A stretch of 10,650 nucleotides of DNA from CATJXY01 sp964623925 (GCA_964623925.1 CAZUVT010000069.1:1-10650), one strand, 5' to 3'; positions 1 through 6,279 are shown, counted from the first letter of the stretch. The notes: generated by a model not told the origin, from the sequence alone. A program made the numbers and translations.

Positions 1-5
1 AGATC

Positions 6-689
6 GTGCTGCGTTATTTATCTAGAATTAGAAATTTTTTAAATTGGAATACGAATAAGAAGTCTGAAGATTTATTAAATCCCGAACAAAAGCTTAAGTA
101 TGATTTAAATAACCGAAAAGTACTTTTAGTTGACTATGAGAATATTCCCTATTTACCAAAAAGGTTTTATTCAAAGAAAGAATCTGATTTGGTTTGTTAT
201 GTTTTTTTTAATAAAATGCAAAGGAAAAGATTATTTGAGGAATTAAAAGGGATAAATTATTCTGCTAATATAGTACAGATTCAATTAGAAAAATCCGGTA
301 AAAACTTTCTTGATATTGGAATTGGAATGTATGTTGGGATGATCTATTCTCTATATTGTCCGGAAAGTGTTTCGATTTATTCAAAAGATAAAGGTTATCA
401 GATTTTGGTAGAAATGGGATATATGATGGGAATCAACAATATTTATAATATTGAACCCGATAAGTCTGTGCCTGTTGAAAATATTGAAATAAAGAGAATT
501 ATTAAAAGATGTAGGAAAGATAATGTTGCAAAATTTGCAATATCACTAAAAAAATTTAAGAGGAAACTCAAATTTCTTTTCCCAAAATTACAGAATGATG
601 ATATAAACTATGTATTAAAAACTTCAATAGAAAATGGATGGATTCAAATAATTAATTTAGATAATCAGCAATTGGTTAGAATAAAATAA
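6..689 (+). CDS. PIN-like (NYN/PIN_7-type) nuclease-domain protein, possibly 5'-truncated
   Basis: Residues about 38-150 resemble the PIN-like domain of small 'DYEN' proteins: a hydrophobic strand ending VDYEN (D43), a GKNFLD segment (D103) and a strand ending YSKDKGY (D128). These three aspartates sit where PIN/NYN nucleases hold their metal-binding acids, so RNase activity is plausible but inferred. The C-terminal third (about 160-227) is lysine-rich and may bind nucleic acid. The first 35 residues are basic and match nothing I know. The frame opens with GTG only five bases into the window and no ribosome binding site is visible, so the real start may lie upstream. The gene is clearly more AT-rich than mrp or murT downstream, which suggests an accessory or transferred gene. 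No terminator is obvious after it. Fold family fairly confident; target unknown. Confidence 0.6.
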   Translation: MLRYLSRIRNFLNWNTNKKSEDLLNPEQKLKYDLNNRKVLLVDYENIPYLPKRFYSKKESDLVCYVFFNKMQRKRLFEELKGINYSANIVQIQLEKSGKNFLDIGIGMYVGMIYSLYCPESVSIYSKDKGYQILVEMGYMMGINNIYNIEPDKSVPVENIEIKRIIKRCRKDNVAKFAISLKKFKRKLKFLFPKLQNDDINYVLKTSIENGWIQIINLDNQQLVRIK

Positions 690-966
690 TTGAGCCTATT
701 TAAAATTGAATTAATGCGCAATCGAGGTAATAATTAAAAAGGGAAGTGTGGAATATCCGATGCTTGAAAATCATTGAATCTCATTGATTCAGATTGAGAG
801 ATAAGAGAATCTATCAGAAACGGTTATATGTCGATTAAAAACCGGAAGCGGTATTACGTTTGTCTGATGAAGAAAAGATTTGGTGGCTTATGAATATTGA
901 AATCTTTATGGTTTATGGATGGTGGCAATAAAAATAGAGATTCTTTTACCTGCCAATGTACTTTCC
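690..966. other. Intergenic stretch without an intact gene
   Basis: No intact coding frame with a ribosome binding site is visible between the PIN-like gene and the mrp promoter. A small inverted repeat (TGAATC, five-base loop, GATTCA; 775-791) lies here but has no T-run, so it is not a convincing terminator. A possible coding relic is listed separately at 842-931. Confidence 0.5.
842..931 (+). pseudogene. Possible gene relic (about 29 codons, no start)
   Basis: One frame reads as a protein-like tail with the run LSDEEKIWWLMNIE and then a stop. It is preceded by an in-frame TAA and has no start codon or ribosome binding site in range. The composition (DEEK, WW, alternating hydrophobic residues) looks more like decayed coding sequence than random AT-rich DNA. 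The parent family is not recognised and the call is weak. Confidence 0.2.
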
Positions 967-995
967 TTGATAAAATTCCCAATCAATCGTATAAT
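967..995 (+). promoter_or_regulatory. Promoter of the mrp gene
   Basis: TTGATA (967-972) and TATAAT (990-995) are separated by 17 bases, a near-consensus sigma-A promoter. The expected transcript start near 1002 lies just upstream of the ribosome binding site, giving a short leader. It also rules out the TTG at 998 as the start codon of mrp. Confidence 0.75.
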
Positions 996-1024
996 AATTG
1001 CAGTTGAACTATTGGAGGAAGTTT

Positions 1025-1855
1025 ATGAGCGAAAATTGTAATCATGATTGCAGCAGCTGTTCTCAAAACTGCGCATCAAGAACAGAAGCGCAGGATCTGA
1101 AAGCTAAATTAAATGAAGTCAGTCATGTAAAAAAAGTAATTGCCGTTGTCAGTGGAAAGGGTGGAGTCGGAAAGTCGTTGATCACATCCATGCTGGCCAT
1201 CCAGATGCAACGCAAAGGTTATCAGACCGGGGTTTTGGATGCAGATATCACCGGGCCAAGTATTCCGAAGATCTTCGGAGTAGAAACGCCGGCTTATGGA
1301 AATGAATATGGAATGCTTCCGAATGTGTCAGATGCCGGAACAAAAGTAGTTTCTATCAATATGATGCTGGATGATCCGGAACAGCCGGTGCTTTGGAGAG
1401 GACCGATTCTTGCAGGTATCGTAAAGCAGTTCTGGAGTGAAGTGGTTTGGAATGATGTTGATTACATGTTTGTCGATATGCCGCCGGGAACAGGCGATGT
1501 TCCTTTGACAGTCTTTCAGTCTTTGCCGATTGACGGAATCGTCATTGTAACCAGTCCTCAGGAGCTTGTTTCCATGATTGTTGCGAAGGCAGTCAATATG
1601 GCAAATATGATGAATATTCCGATTTTGGGACTTGTTGAAAATTACAGCTATCTGGAATGCCCTGATTGCGGTAAGAAGATTGAAGTGTTCGGTAAGAGTC
1701 ACCTTCATGAAGTGGCAGAAAAATATAATCTTCCGATCTTGGGAAGAATGCCGATCGACCCGACGTTTGCAGAGTTGTGCGATGCCGGAAATCTGGAAGC
1801 TGTTTCAGGTAATCCGCTGGAAGAAGCGGTTACAGTTTTGGAAGAAATGCTATAA
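1025..1855 (+). CDS. mrp: Mrp/NBP35-family Fe-S cluster carrier ATPase
   Basis: A P-loop NTPase of the Mrp/ApbC/NBP35 family, cytoplasmic proteins that bind an Fe-S cluster and pass it to apo-proteins. Seen in the 276-residue product: an N-terminal cysteine cluster (C5, C9, C12, C16) like the NBP35-type N-terminal ferredoxin motif; the deviant Walker A motif SGKGGVGKS (43-51); DADITGPS (72-79); DMPPGTGD (151-158); and the C-terminal CPDC pair (212-215) that bridges the dimer cluster in this family. ATG 1025 is chosen because GGAGGA lies at 1014-1019. The upstream TTG at 998 falls at the promoter. The gene has its own promoter and a strong terminator, so it is probably monocistronic. Typical family length. 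No MIP18 (DUF59) domain precedes the ATPase domain, unlike many proteobacterial Mrp proteins. Confidence 0.93.
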   Translation: MSENCNHDCSSCSQNCASRTEAQDLKAKLNEVSHVKKVIAVVSGKGGVGKSLITSMLAIQMQRKGYQTGVLDADITGPSIPKIFGVETPAYGNEYGMLPNVSDAGTKVVSINMMLDDPEQPVLWRGPILAGIVKQFWSEVVWNDVDYMFVDMPPGTGDVPLTVFQSLPIDGIVIVTSPQELVSMIVAKAVNMANMMNIPILGLVENYSYLECPDCGKKIEVFGKSHLHEVAEKYNLPILGRMPIDPTFAELCDAGNLEAVSGNPLEEAVTVLEEML

Positions 1856-1878
1856 AGATGTCAAATTGACATCTTTTT
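1855..1878 (+). terminator. Rho-independent terminator of mrp
   Basis: AAGATGTCA (1855-1863) pairs perfectly with TGACATCTT (1867-1875) across a three-base AAT loop, and a short T-run follows. The hairpin starts at the last base of the mrp stop codon. Confidence 0.85.
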
Positions 1879-1907
1879 GTTTATAAATCATGATTTTTTG
1901 CTATAAT
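1877..1907 (+). promoter_or_regulatory. Promoter of the murT-gatD-ada operon
   Basis: A perfect TATAAT (1902-1907) is preceded by TGC, an extended -10 element. The -35 is weak: TTGTTT at 1877-1882, with a 19-base spacer that overlaps the preceding terminator T-run. The leader of about 35 bases leads to the AGAGG ribosome binding site of murT. Confidence 0.65.
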
Positions 1908-1947
1908 GATATCAAACTTTGACAAACTAATAAGAAAAGAGGTTTTT

Positions 1948-3285
1948 ATGCGAAAATGTTTAGCGATATGGGCTGTTAAGATATTAAGTGTTGTCGGAAA
2001 ATGGATAGGAAGAAAATCCAGCAATGCACCGGGTGTGGTTGCTTTGAAGATCTGTCCGGATATCATCAGAAGATGTTCGAAAGAAATAAGAAAAGGAATA
2101 CTTGTGGTTTCCGGCACTAACGGGAAAACGACAACAAACAACATGATTTATGCTGAAATCAAAGGTCAAGGATATAAGGTGATCTGCAACAAGCTGGGGG
2201 CAAATATGATTGGAGGTATTGCTACTACCTTGTGTCAGGAAGCAAATATCTTCGGACATATTGATGCAGATTATGCCTGCTTTGAAATTGATGAAGCTTC
2301 AACTGTCAGAATTTTTGATCAATTGACTCCGAATGTGATGGTGATTACCAATTTGTTCAGGGATCAGCTGGATCGCTATGGTGAAATCGATATCACCATG
2401 CAGAAATTAAAGACAGCTTTGAGTAAGGCTCCCGGGGTTAAGCTTGTTTTAAATGGGGATGATCCTTTAACTGCTTCTTTCGGATCATTGGAAAATGTGC
2501 AGGCAACTTATTATGGGATTTCCGAGAAAGTGCTTCCGCAGATCAATGAAATCAAGGAAGGACAGTTCTGTCAGGTATGCGGAAGTCCATTGGAATTTGA
2601 CTACTATCATTATAGTCAGCTGGGAAGCTATCATTGTCCGCATTGCGGATCCAAACGTCCTCACATCGATTATGAAGTGAAAAATGTGGATCTGAGTGAT
2701 GGAATGAGCTTTACGATCAATGATGAACCAATTCATATCAACTATAAAGGTTTCTATAATATCTATAATGTTGCAGCATGCTACGGGGCTTGCGTGGCAA
2801 TGGGGATCTCTACCGAGAAATTTGCGGAGTCATTCAAAGAATATAAGCCTCAGATCGGACGAATGGAACAGTTTGAATTCAATAAGCCTGTCATTTTGAA
2901 TCTTTCTAAAAATCCGGCCGGATTTAATCAATCAATTCAAACCGTACTTCAGGATCAAAGAAAGAAAGATGTCATCATTACGATTAATGACAATTACAAC
3001 GATGGCACGGATGTCTCCTGGCTATGGGATGTTGATTTCGCAAAATTGAATGATGGAACAATGAATACTTTGACCTGTACCGGACTTCGCTTGTATGATA
3101 TGGCACTTCGATTCAAATATGAGGATATACAAATTGATGAGATTACAACAGATGTCAAATCGGCAGTAAGAAAGAGTTTGGAAACAGATTCTGAAGTTGT
3201 CTACCTTTTGGTAACCTATTCAGCTTTATATGCGACACAGACTCTATTAAAAGAATTGAAGAAAGAATGGGAGGTCAGAGCATGA
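1948..3285 (+). CDS. murT: Lipid II isoglutaminyl synthase, Mur ligase-like subunit MurT
   Basis: MurT forms a complex with GatD that amidates the alpha-carboxyl of D-Glu in the lipid II stem peptide to D-isoglutamine, using glutamine and ATP at the inner face of the membrane. The 445-residue product shows the Mur ligase P-loop SGTNGKTTT (55-63) and the FEIDEAS segment (112-118). A Cys4 zinc ribbon is inserted in the central domain (C208, C211, C230, C233), as expected for MurT. The C-terminal DUF1727 region contains DGTDVSWLWD (352-361); D355 sits where S. aureus MurT supplies the Asp that completes GatD's catalytic triad. The start is ATG 1948 with AGAGG about six bases upstream; the in-frame ATG at 1906 overlaps the -10 box. 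It overlaps gatD by four bases (ATGA), which fits translational coupling of the two subunits. Confidence 0.95.
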   Translation: MRKCLAIWAVKILSVVGKWIGRKSSNAPGVVALKICPDIIRRCSKEIRKGILVVSGTNGKTTTNNMIYAEIKGQGYKVICNKLGANMIGGIATTLCQEANIFGHIDADYACFEIDEASTVRIFDQLTPNVMVITNLFRDQLDRYGEIDITMQKLKTALSKAPGVKLVLNGDDPLTASFGSLENVQATYYGISEKVLPQINEIKEGQFCQVCGSPLEFDYYHYSQLGSYHCPHCGSKRPHIDYEVKNVDLSDGMSFTINDEPIHINYKGFYNIYNVAACYGACVAMGISTEKFAESFKEYKPQIGRMEQFEFNKPVILNLSKNPAGFNQSIQTVLQDQRKKDVIITINDNYNDGTDVSWLWDVDFAKLNDGTMNTLTCTGLRLYDMALRFKYEDIQIDEITTDVKSAVRKSLETDSEVVYLLVTYSALYATQTLLKELKKEWEVRA

Positions 3286-4004
3286 AAGAGATAACAATAC
3301 TTCATCTTTATCCTGATCTGTTAAATCTATATGGAGATACCGGAAATATTGCCTGTTTGAAAAAGAGATTGGAATGGCGCGGGTATCAGGTGAACGTTGT
3401 TCGCTGTACCGTTGAAGAAGATTACATGGATCTTGATCATACAGACATTGTCTTTATCGGGGGTGGAAGCGACCGTGAACAGAAGATCGTTTGTTCCAAG
3501 CTTCTCGAAAAGAAAAAAGAACTGACTGAATACGTTGAAAATAATGGGGTTGTCGTCGCAGTATGCGGAGCTTATCAGCTGTTAGGAAAGTATTATAAAT
3601 TAGGTGATGAGACAATAGAAGGTTTATCTATCCTTGATATCACAACTGAGCGTGGTGAGACTCGCTTGATTGGAAATGTCATTGCCAAGTGTGATTTGTT
3701 TGAACAGCCGATCGTTGGTTTTGAAAATCACGGCGGAAGAACGATCATCAATCATCATGAACCTTTGGCAAAGATCATCAAGGGGTATGGGAATACAGGT
3801 GAGAGCGGATATGAAGGGGTACATTATAAGAATGTGTTTGCGACGTATATTCATGGACCGCTTTTGCCGAAAAATCCACAGCTGTGTGATGAAATCTTAA
3901 CTTGTGCACTTAAAAGAAAAGATCCTGATTTTAAAGGATTGGAAAAACTGGATGATTCCTTGGAAGATCAAGCGAGCAAGGCAATTATTAAAAGATTTGG
4001 GTGA
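3282..4004 (+). CDS. gatD: Lipid II isoglutaminyl synthase, glutamine amidotransferase subunit GatD
   Basis: A class I (CobB/CobQ-like) glutamine amidotransferase that releases ammonia from glutamine for MurT. In the 240-residue product the nucleophile C95 lies in AVCGAYQLLG, R128 is in the position of the substrate-binding arginine, and H191 lies in YIHGPLLPKNP. These positions match the S. aureus enzyme (C94, R128, H189) almost residue for residue. The start is ATG 3282: GGGAGG lies seven bases upstream and the start overlaps the murT stop as ATGA. The ATG at 3267 would place that ribosome binding site inside the gene. It is followed without a gap by the adenosine deaminase gene. Confidence 0.95.
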   Translation: MKEITILHLYPDLLNLYGDTGNIACLKKRLEWRGYQVNVVRCTVEEDYMDLDHTDIVFIGGGSDREQKIVCSKLLEKKKELTEYVENNGVVVAVCGAYQLLGKYYKLGDETIEGLSILDITTERGETRLIGNVIAKCDLFEQPIVGFENHGGRTIINHHEPLAKIIKGYGNTGESGYEGVHYKNVFATYIHGPLLPKNPQLCDEILTCALKRKDPDFKGLEKLDDSLEDQASKAIIKRFG

Positions 4005-4009
4005 GTTTT

Positions 4010-5017
4010 ATGGATTTTCCAAGAGTTGAATTACATTGTCATTTAGACGGAGCAATGACTCCGTCAACTTTTTATAAGCTTGCCTTGGAGCAGGGAATCA
4101 TGGATGAAAGTATGGATCAGGAAACCTGGAGAAAACAGAATATCATTACCGAAGCGATGCCATTGGTAGAGTGTTTGAAAAAATTTGATATTTTAGTCTC
4201 CATACTTCAAACAAGAGAATCGTTAATAGAGGCAGCGGAAACATTGGGGGATTCTCTTTATGAACAGGGAATTCGTCTCGCTGAAATTCGCTTTGCCCCT
4301 CAAAAGCATACGGAGAAAGGCTTGAGTCAAAGAGAAGCAGTTGAGGCTGTCATTGAAGGAACAAAACGCTCGATGAACAAGCATCCCGATTTGATTTTGG
4401 GTGTTATCGTCTGCATGATGAACTGCGGTCCTGAAATAGATAATTATAAGGAGAATGAAGAAACGGTAGATCTAGCCATTGAATATCGAAACAAAGGGGT
4501 TATCGGTTTGGATCTGGCCGGAGCAGAAGGAGCAAACCCCACAGAATCTTACCGGGAATTATTTGAAAGAGCACATCACTCAGGAGTTCAGATTACAATT
4601 CATGCAGGAGAAGTCTGTCCGGCAGAATCAGTTCGAACCGCAATGTCATTGCATGCAGATCGAATCGGCCACGGCATTCATGGCTGGCAGGATCCTAATG
4701 TAATTGAAGAAATCATTCGAAGTCAGATTCCGCTTGAAGTGAATGTTACCAGTAATCTGCTATCCCACTGTGTTGATTCTATTGAGCAGCATCCCGTTCG
4801 GGATATGTTTGATCGGGGAGCTGTTGTTACGATCAGTACCGATGATCCGTTATTATGCAATATTTCTCTTCAGGACGAATATGACTTATTGCAACAAGAA
4901 TTCGGGTTTACAGAAAAAGATTTGATTCAAGTCAATTTGAATGCGGCAAGGGCATCATTCTGTGATGGGAAAGAAAAGATCATTGATAAATTAGAACGAA
5001 TGTTACAAGAAATTTAA
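4010..5017 (+). CDS. add: Adenosine deaminase
   Basis: A zinc-dependent amidohydrolase converting adenosine or deoxyadenosine to inosine or deoxyinosine in purine salvage; cytoplasmic. The 335-residue protein has all the family motifs: the zinc pair H9/H11 in ELHCHLDG, the third zinc His in HAGE (198-201) with catalytic Glu E201, IGHG (219-222) with the catalytic His H221, and STDDP (276-280) with the zinc Asp D278. The motifs fit true adenosine deaminase rather than adenine deaminase, though substrate cannot be proved from sequence. ATG 4010 is preferred because GGTGAG lies just upstream and the protein then begins directly before the first strand. GTG 4001, overlapping the gatD stop, is the alternative. 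Its place in a cell-wall operon looks like transcriptional convenience. A hairpin starts at its stop codon. Confidence 0.93.
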   Translation: MDFPRVELHCHLDGAMTPSTFYKLALEQGIMDESMDQETWRKQNIITEAMPLVECLKKFDILVSILQTRESLIEAAETLGDSLYEQGIRLAEIRFAPQKHTEKGLSQREAVEAVIEGTKRSMNKHPDLILGVIVCMMNCGPEIDNYKENEETVDLAIEYRNKGVIGLDLAGAEGANPTESYRELFERAHHSGVQITIHAGEVCPAESVRTAMSLHADRIGHGIHGWQDPNVIEEIIRSQIPLEVNVTSNLLSHCVDSIEQHPVRDMFDRGAVVTISTDDPLLCNISLQDEYDLLQQEFGFTEKDLIQVNLNAARASFCDGKEKIIDKLERMLQEI

Positions 5018-5046
5018 AGGCAAGTATGCTGTTGGAACTTGCCTTT
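5016..5046. terminator. Shared hairpin terminator between add and the convergent ferredoxin gene
   Basis: AAAGGCAAGT (5016-5025) pairs perfectly with ACTTGCCTTT (5037-5046) around an 11-base loop. It overlaps the stop codons of both convergent genes. The T-tracts are short on both sides (CTTTAG on plus, CTTTAAATTT on minus), so efficiency may be modest. Confidence 0.65.
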
Positions 5047-5230
5047 AGTGCATTTCGATTGCATTGACAGGACAACTGTTCATTGCCTCGATAGCAGTCT
5101 CTTCAAATGCCGGATCAACTTCGCTTAAAATTGCTTCAGAAACACCGGAGCTATTCATAAAGAAAACTGTGGGACAGATGGCAGTACATACCGCACATCC
5201 AATACACTTTTCATTCACAAAGAATTTCAT
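5045..5230 (-). CDS. Small [4Fe-4S] ferredoxin
   Basis: A 61-residue soluble electron carrier. It has C9-x2-C12-x2-C15 near the N-terminus and C53-P close to the C-terminus, the ligand pattern of single-cluster [4Fe-4S] ferredoxins (Thermotoga/Bacillus type). C19 is a fifth cysteine at the position that forms a disulfide in some relatives, but its usual partner in the middle of the protein is absent. The start is the ATG whose complement is 5228-5230, preceded on the minus strand by AAAGGAG. The longer frame reaching 5359 is histidine- and arginine-rich and has no ribosome binding site, so it is untranslated leader. It is convergent with add and divergent from the PPC-domain gene. Its redox partner is not evident from the neighbourhood. 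Confidence 0.92.
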   Translation of the reverse strand: MKFFVNEKCIGCAVCTAICPTVFFMNSSGVSEAILSEVDPAFEETAIEAMNSCPVNAIEMH

Positions 5231-5274
5231 GACAGACTCCTTTCGTCTTTTATTAATATGGGAGAAAATTCTCG

Positions 5275-5302
5275 TTTTATACTTTAAGAATTCTGTTATA
5301 CA
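5275..5302 (+). promoter_or_regulatory. Candidate promoter of the PPC-domain gene
   Basis: An extended -10 element (TGT followed by TATACA, 5294-5302) lies about 35 bases upstream of the gene. The -35 is poor (TTTTAT, 5275-5280). It sits in the divergent gap with the ferredoxin gene, for which I found no clear minus-strand promoter. Confidence 0.3.
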
Positions 5303-5335
5303 TTGCATTCTTCGTTGTAATGGTGTAAACTTCAA

Positions 5336-5749
5336 ATGGTGATGAATATGAAAATGCATGTATTTCGTTTGACATATGGAATGGATTTAAGACAGGGAAT
5401 CATTGAATATTGTCAAAAGCATAACATAAAATCGGCGGTTTTGCTTACTTGTGCAGGATGTGTGACTTCCGTTTCTTTGCGTCCTGCCGCTTTAAATGAA
5501 AACTATGTTGAAGAAGGAAATTTTGAAATCGTTTCTTTGACAGGAACGATTGCGGATAATGGTGTCCATTTCCATGCTTCTTTTTCAGATAGCACATGCG
5601 GTACTATTGGTGGACATTTAATGGATGGATGCCTTATCAATACAACCGCTGAGATTGCTCTGATGGAATGCGAAGAGATTCCTCTTCACAGAGAATTTGA
5701 TGAGAAGACAGGATATCATGAATTGATGATTATTGGGAAAAATAGTTGA
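5336..5749 (+). CDS. PPC (DUF296) domain protein
   Basis: A stand-alone PPC/DUF296 domain of 133-137 residues, the usual length for bacterial members. These form trimers and are often annotated as DNA-binding by analogy with plant AHL proteins, though the bacterial role is poorly known. Seen: MHVFRLTYGMDLRQGI near the N-terminus, a strand with VLLTCAGCVTSVSLR, and the signature FHASFSDS followed by GGHLMDG, which carries conserved histidines in this family. Four in-frame ATGs lie at 5336, 5342, 5348 and 5354. GGTGAT at 5339-5344 fits the anti-Shine-Dalgarno if 5348 is the true start, so 5348 is as likely as 5336. The stop codon lies within the -35 box of the downstream short RNA. The last 17 codons recur 500 bp downstream in the duplicated segment. 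Confidence 0.85.
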   Translation: MVMNMKMHVFRLTYGMDLRQGIIEYCQKHNIKSAVLLTCAGCVTSVSLRPAALNENYVEEGNFEIVSLTGTIADNGVHFHASFSDSTCGTIGGHLMDGCLINTTAEIALMECEEIPLHREFDEKTGYHELMIIGKNS

Positions 5750-5773
5750 AACTTTTCTAAATTTTCGTATAAT
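5746..5773 (+). promoter_or_regulatory. Promoter of the plus-strand short RNA, copy 1
   Basis: TTGAAA (5746-5751) and TATAAT (5768-5773) with a 16-base spacer. The -35 box contains the TGA stop codon of the PPC gene. Transcription should start near 5780. Confidence 0.75.
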
Positions 5774-5779
5774 AAAAGT

Positions 5780-5856
5780 AGAGAACTCCTCACCAGAGGT
5801 GTCATCTGATTTTGAAATTCAAAAACTAGATAAGACCCCGTGTGCTAGACGGGCCC
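5780..5856 (+). ncRNA. Candidate antisense (antitoxin) RNA, copy 1
   Basis: A short transcript of roughly 75-80 nt is predicted from the promoter at 5746-5773 to the central hairpin. It contains no open frame with a ribosome binding site. Its 5' part folds into ACTCCTC / GAGGTGT with an ACCA loop and one mismatch, followed by GTGTCATCT (5799-5807). The same nine bases occur in the leader of the minus-strand peptide mRNA. The RNA converges on that mRNA and overlaps its 3' end around the hairpin. This layout fits the antitoxin RNA of a type I system. The terminator of this copy is damaged (only CCCGT/ACGGG remains before the pairing breaks), so the RNA may read on. Confidence 0.5.
5837..5853. 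terminator. Degenerate central terminator of cassette copy 1
   Basis: CCCGT (5837-5841) pairs with ACGGG (5849-5853). The next bases are CCCTAT instead of the GTTTTAT found in copy 2, so a 12-bp stem shrinks to about 5 bp and the plus-strand T-run is lost. Confidence 0.5.
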
Positions 5857-5873
5857 TATCATATGTATTATGT

Positions 5874-5966
5874 TTATTTCTTCCTTGATTCAAAGAAGAT
5901 TGTGAAACGTAATTGCAATAGCATTATCAAGACCAGTATTAAACTAATCAGGACACTATTATCCAT
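5874..5966 (-). CDS. 30-residue hydrophobic peptide, candidate type I toxin (copy 1)
   Basis: A 30-residue peptide starting MDNSVLIS, with a hydrophobic core from V5 to about F25 rich in L, I and V, and ending ESRKK. This is a single membrane segment with a basic tail, the layout of Fst/TxpA/holin-like type I toxins that act on the inner membrane. I do not recognise a specific named family. The ATG is preceded by an excellent ribosome binding site (GGGAGGTGATC), and the frame is preserved in both copies with only two residue changes (here M15 and R20), which argues for real coding. A 56-nt leader folds back on the ribosome binding site, and a convergent short RNA overlaps the 3' end. Both are typical controls of type I toxins. 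Toxicity is inferred, not shown. Confidence 0.6.
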   Translation of the reverse strand: MDNSVLISLILVLIMLLQLRFTIFFESRKK

Positions 5967-5971
5967 ACGAT

Positions 5972-5997
5972 CACCTCCCTATCTTTTAGGGTAGATG
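5972..5997 (-). promoter_or_regulatory. Shine-Dalgarno-sequestering hairpin in the peptide leader, copy 1
   Basis: On the minus strand CATCT-A-CCCTA (5997-5987) pairs with TAGGGAGGTG (5981-5972): ten base pairs including one G-U, one bulged A and an AAAGA loop. The whole GGGAGGTG ribosome binding site lies in the stem, so the full-length mRNA should be poorly translated until the 5' side is removed or displaced. Confidence 0.65.
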
Positions 5998-6028
5998 ACA
6001 CACTCCCGTCAAGGAATTCTCCGAGATT

Positions 6029-6037
6029 ATTTTATCA
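6029..6037 (-). promoter_or_regulatory. Promoter (-10) of the peptide mRNA, copy 1
   Basis: An extended -10 element TGA-TAAAAT reads on the minus strand from 6037 to 6029; no good -35 is seen. The predicted start near 6022 gives an mRNA beginning GGAGAATTCC, homologous to the 5' end of the plus-strand RNA. Confidence 0.5.
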
Positions 6038-6125
6038 TGATTACTGTTGGGCAGGAATACTTCAAAATTATCAGTGAGATGAAACTATCATATGGTTTAT
6101 TATTCTTTGCCAGAAAATACATTTG

Positions 6126-6200
6126 ATGGATAGCCATTTTACAGATGTGATTACTAAATTGTTGAGGTGGAATGATAAGAAGTTTTTACAAAGGATTTGA
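6126..6200 (+). pseudogene. Possible 24-codon coding relic between the two cassettes
   Basis: An open frame starting MDSHFTD, followed by ITKLLRWNDKKFLQRI and a stop, lies mostly in the 125-base spacer. It has no ribosome binding site. The amphipathic, lysine-rich tail looks protein-like, as if it were the C-terminal end of a lost gene, but the family is not recognised and chance is possible. Confidence 0.15.
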
Positions 6201-6249
6201 TGAGAAGACAGGATATCATGAATTGATGATTATTGGAAAAAATAGTTGA
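6172..6249 (+). pseudogene. Duplicated tail of the PPC gene with a new start codon
   Basis: The last 17 residues of the PPC protein (FDEKTGYHELMIIGKNS) are repeated here without amino-acid change. The frame is joined to eight new codons (MIRSFYKG) that include an ATG preceded by GAGGTGG, so a 25-residue peptide could be made. It lacks the whole fold and is best seen as a by-product of the duplication, kept because it carries the -35 region of the short RNA. Confidence 0.6.
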
Positions 6250-6273
6250 AACTTTTCCAAATCTTCGTATAAT
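6246..6273 (+). promoter_or_regulatory. Promoter of the plus-strand short RNA, copy 2
   Basis: TTGAAA (6246-6251), a 16-base spacer and TATAAT (6268-6273). Both hexamers are unchanged from copy 1; only the spacer differs, at two positions. Confidence 0.75.
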
Positions 6274-6279
6274 AAAAGT

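Larger units (their letters stand above)
5693..6067. repeat. Tandem duplication, copy 1 (PPC tail plus peptide/antisense-RNA cassette)
   Basis: This segment matches 6193-6566 over its full length at a constant offset of 498-500 bases, with about twenty differences counted by eye. It begins inside the last codons of the PPC gene and ends at GGAATACTTCAAAA, beyond the minus-strand peptide promoter. It includes every element of the cassette. The two copies are separated by 125 bases of unrelated sequence. No transposase, terminal inverted repeat or target duplication is visible. Confidence 0.9.

Noticed and set aside
775..791. Inverted repeat TGAATC/GATTCA as terminator of the PIN-like gene
   Set aside because: The stem is only 6 bp, no T-run follows, and it lies more than 80 bases behind the stop codon.
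1328..1708. 126-codon open frame on the minus strand inside mrp
   Set aside because: A shadow of the mrp coding frame; no ribosome binding site and no recognisable motif, while mrp itself has complete family motifs.
5231..5359. N-terminal extension of the ferredoxin frame (43 codons)
   Set aside because: No ribosome binding site at the distal start; AAAGGAG lies directly before the internal ATG and gives the normal ferredoxin length.
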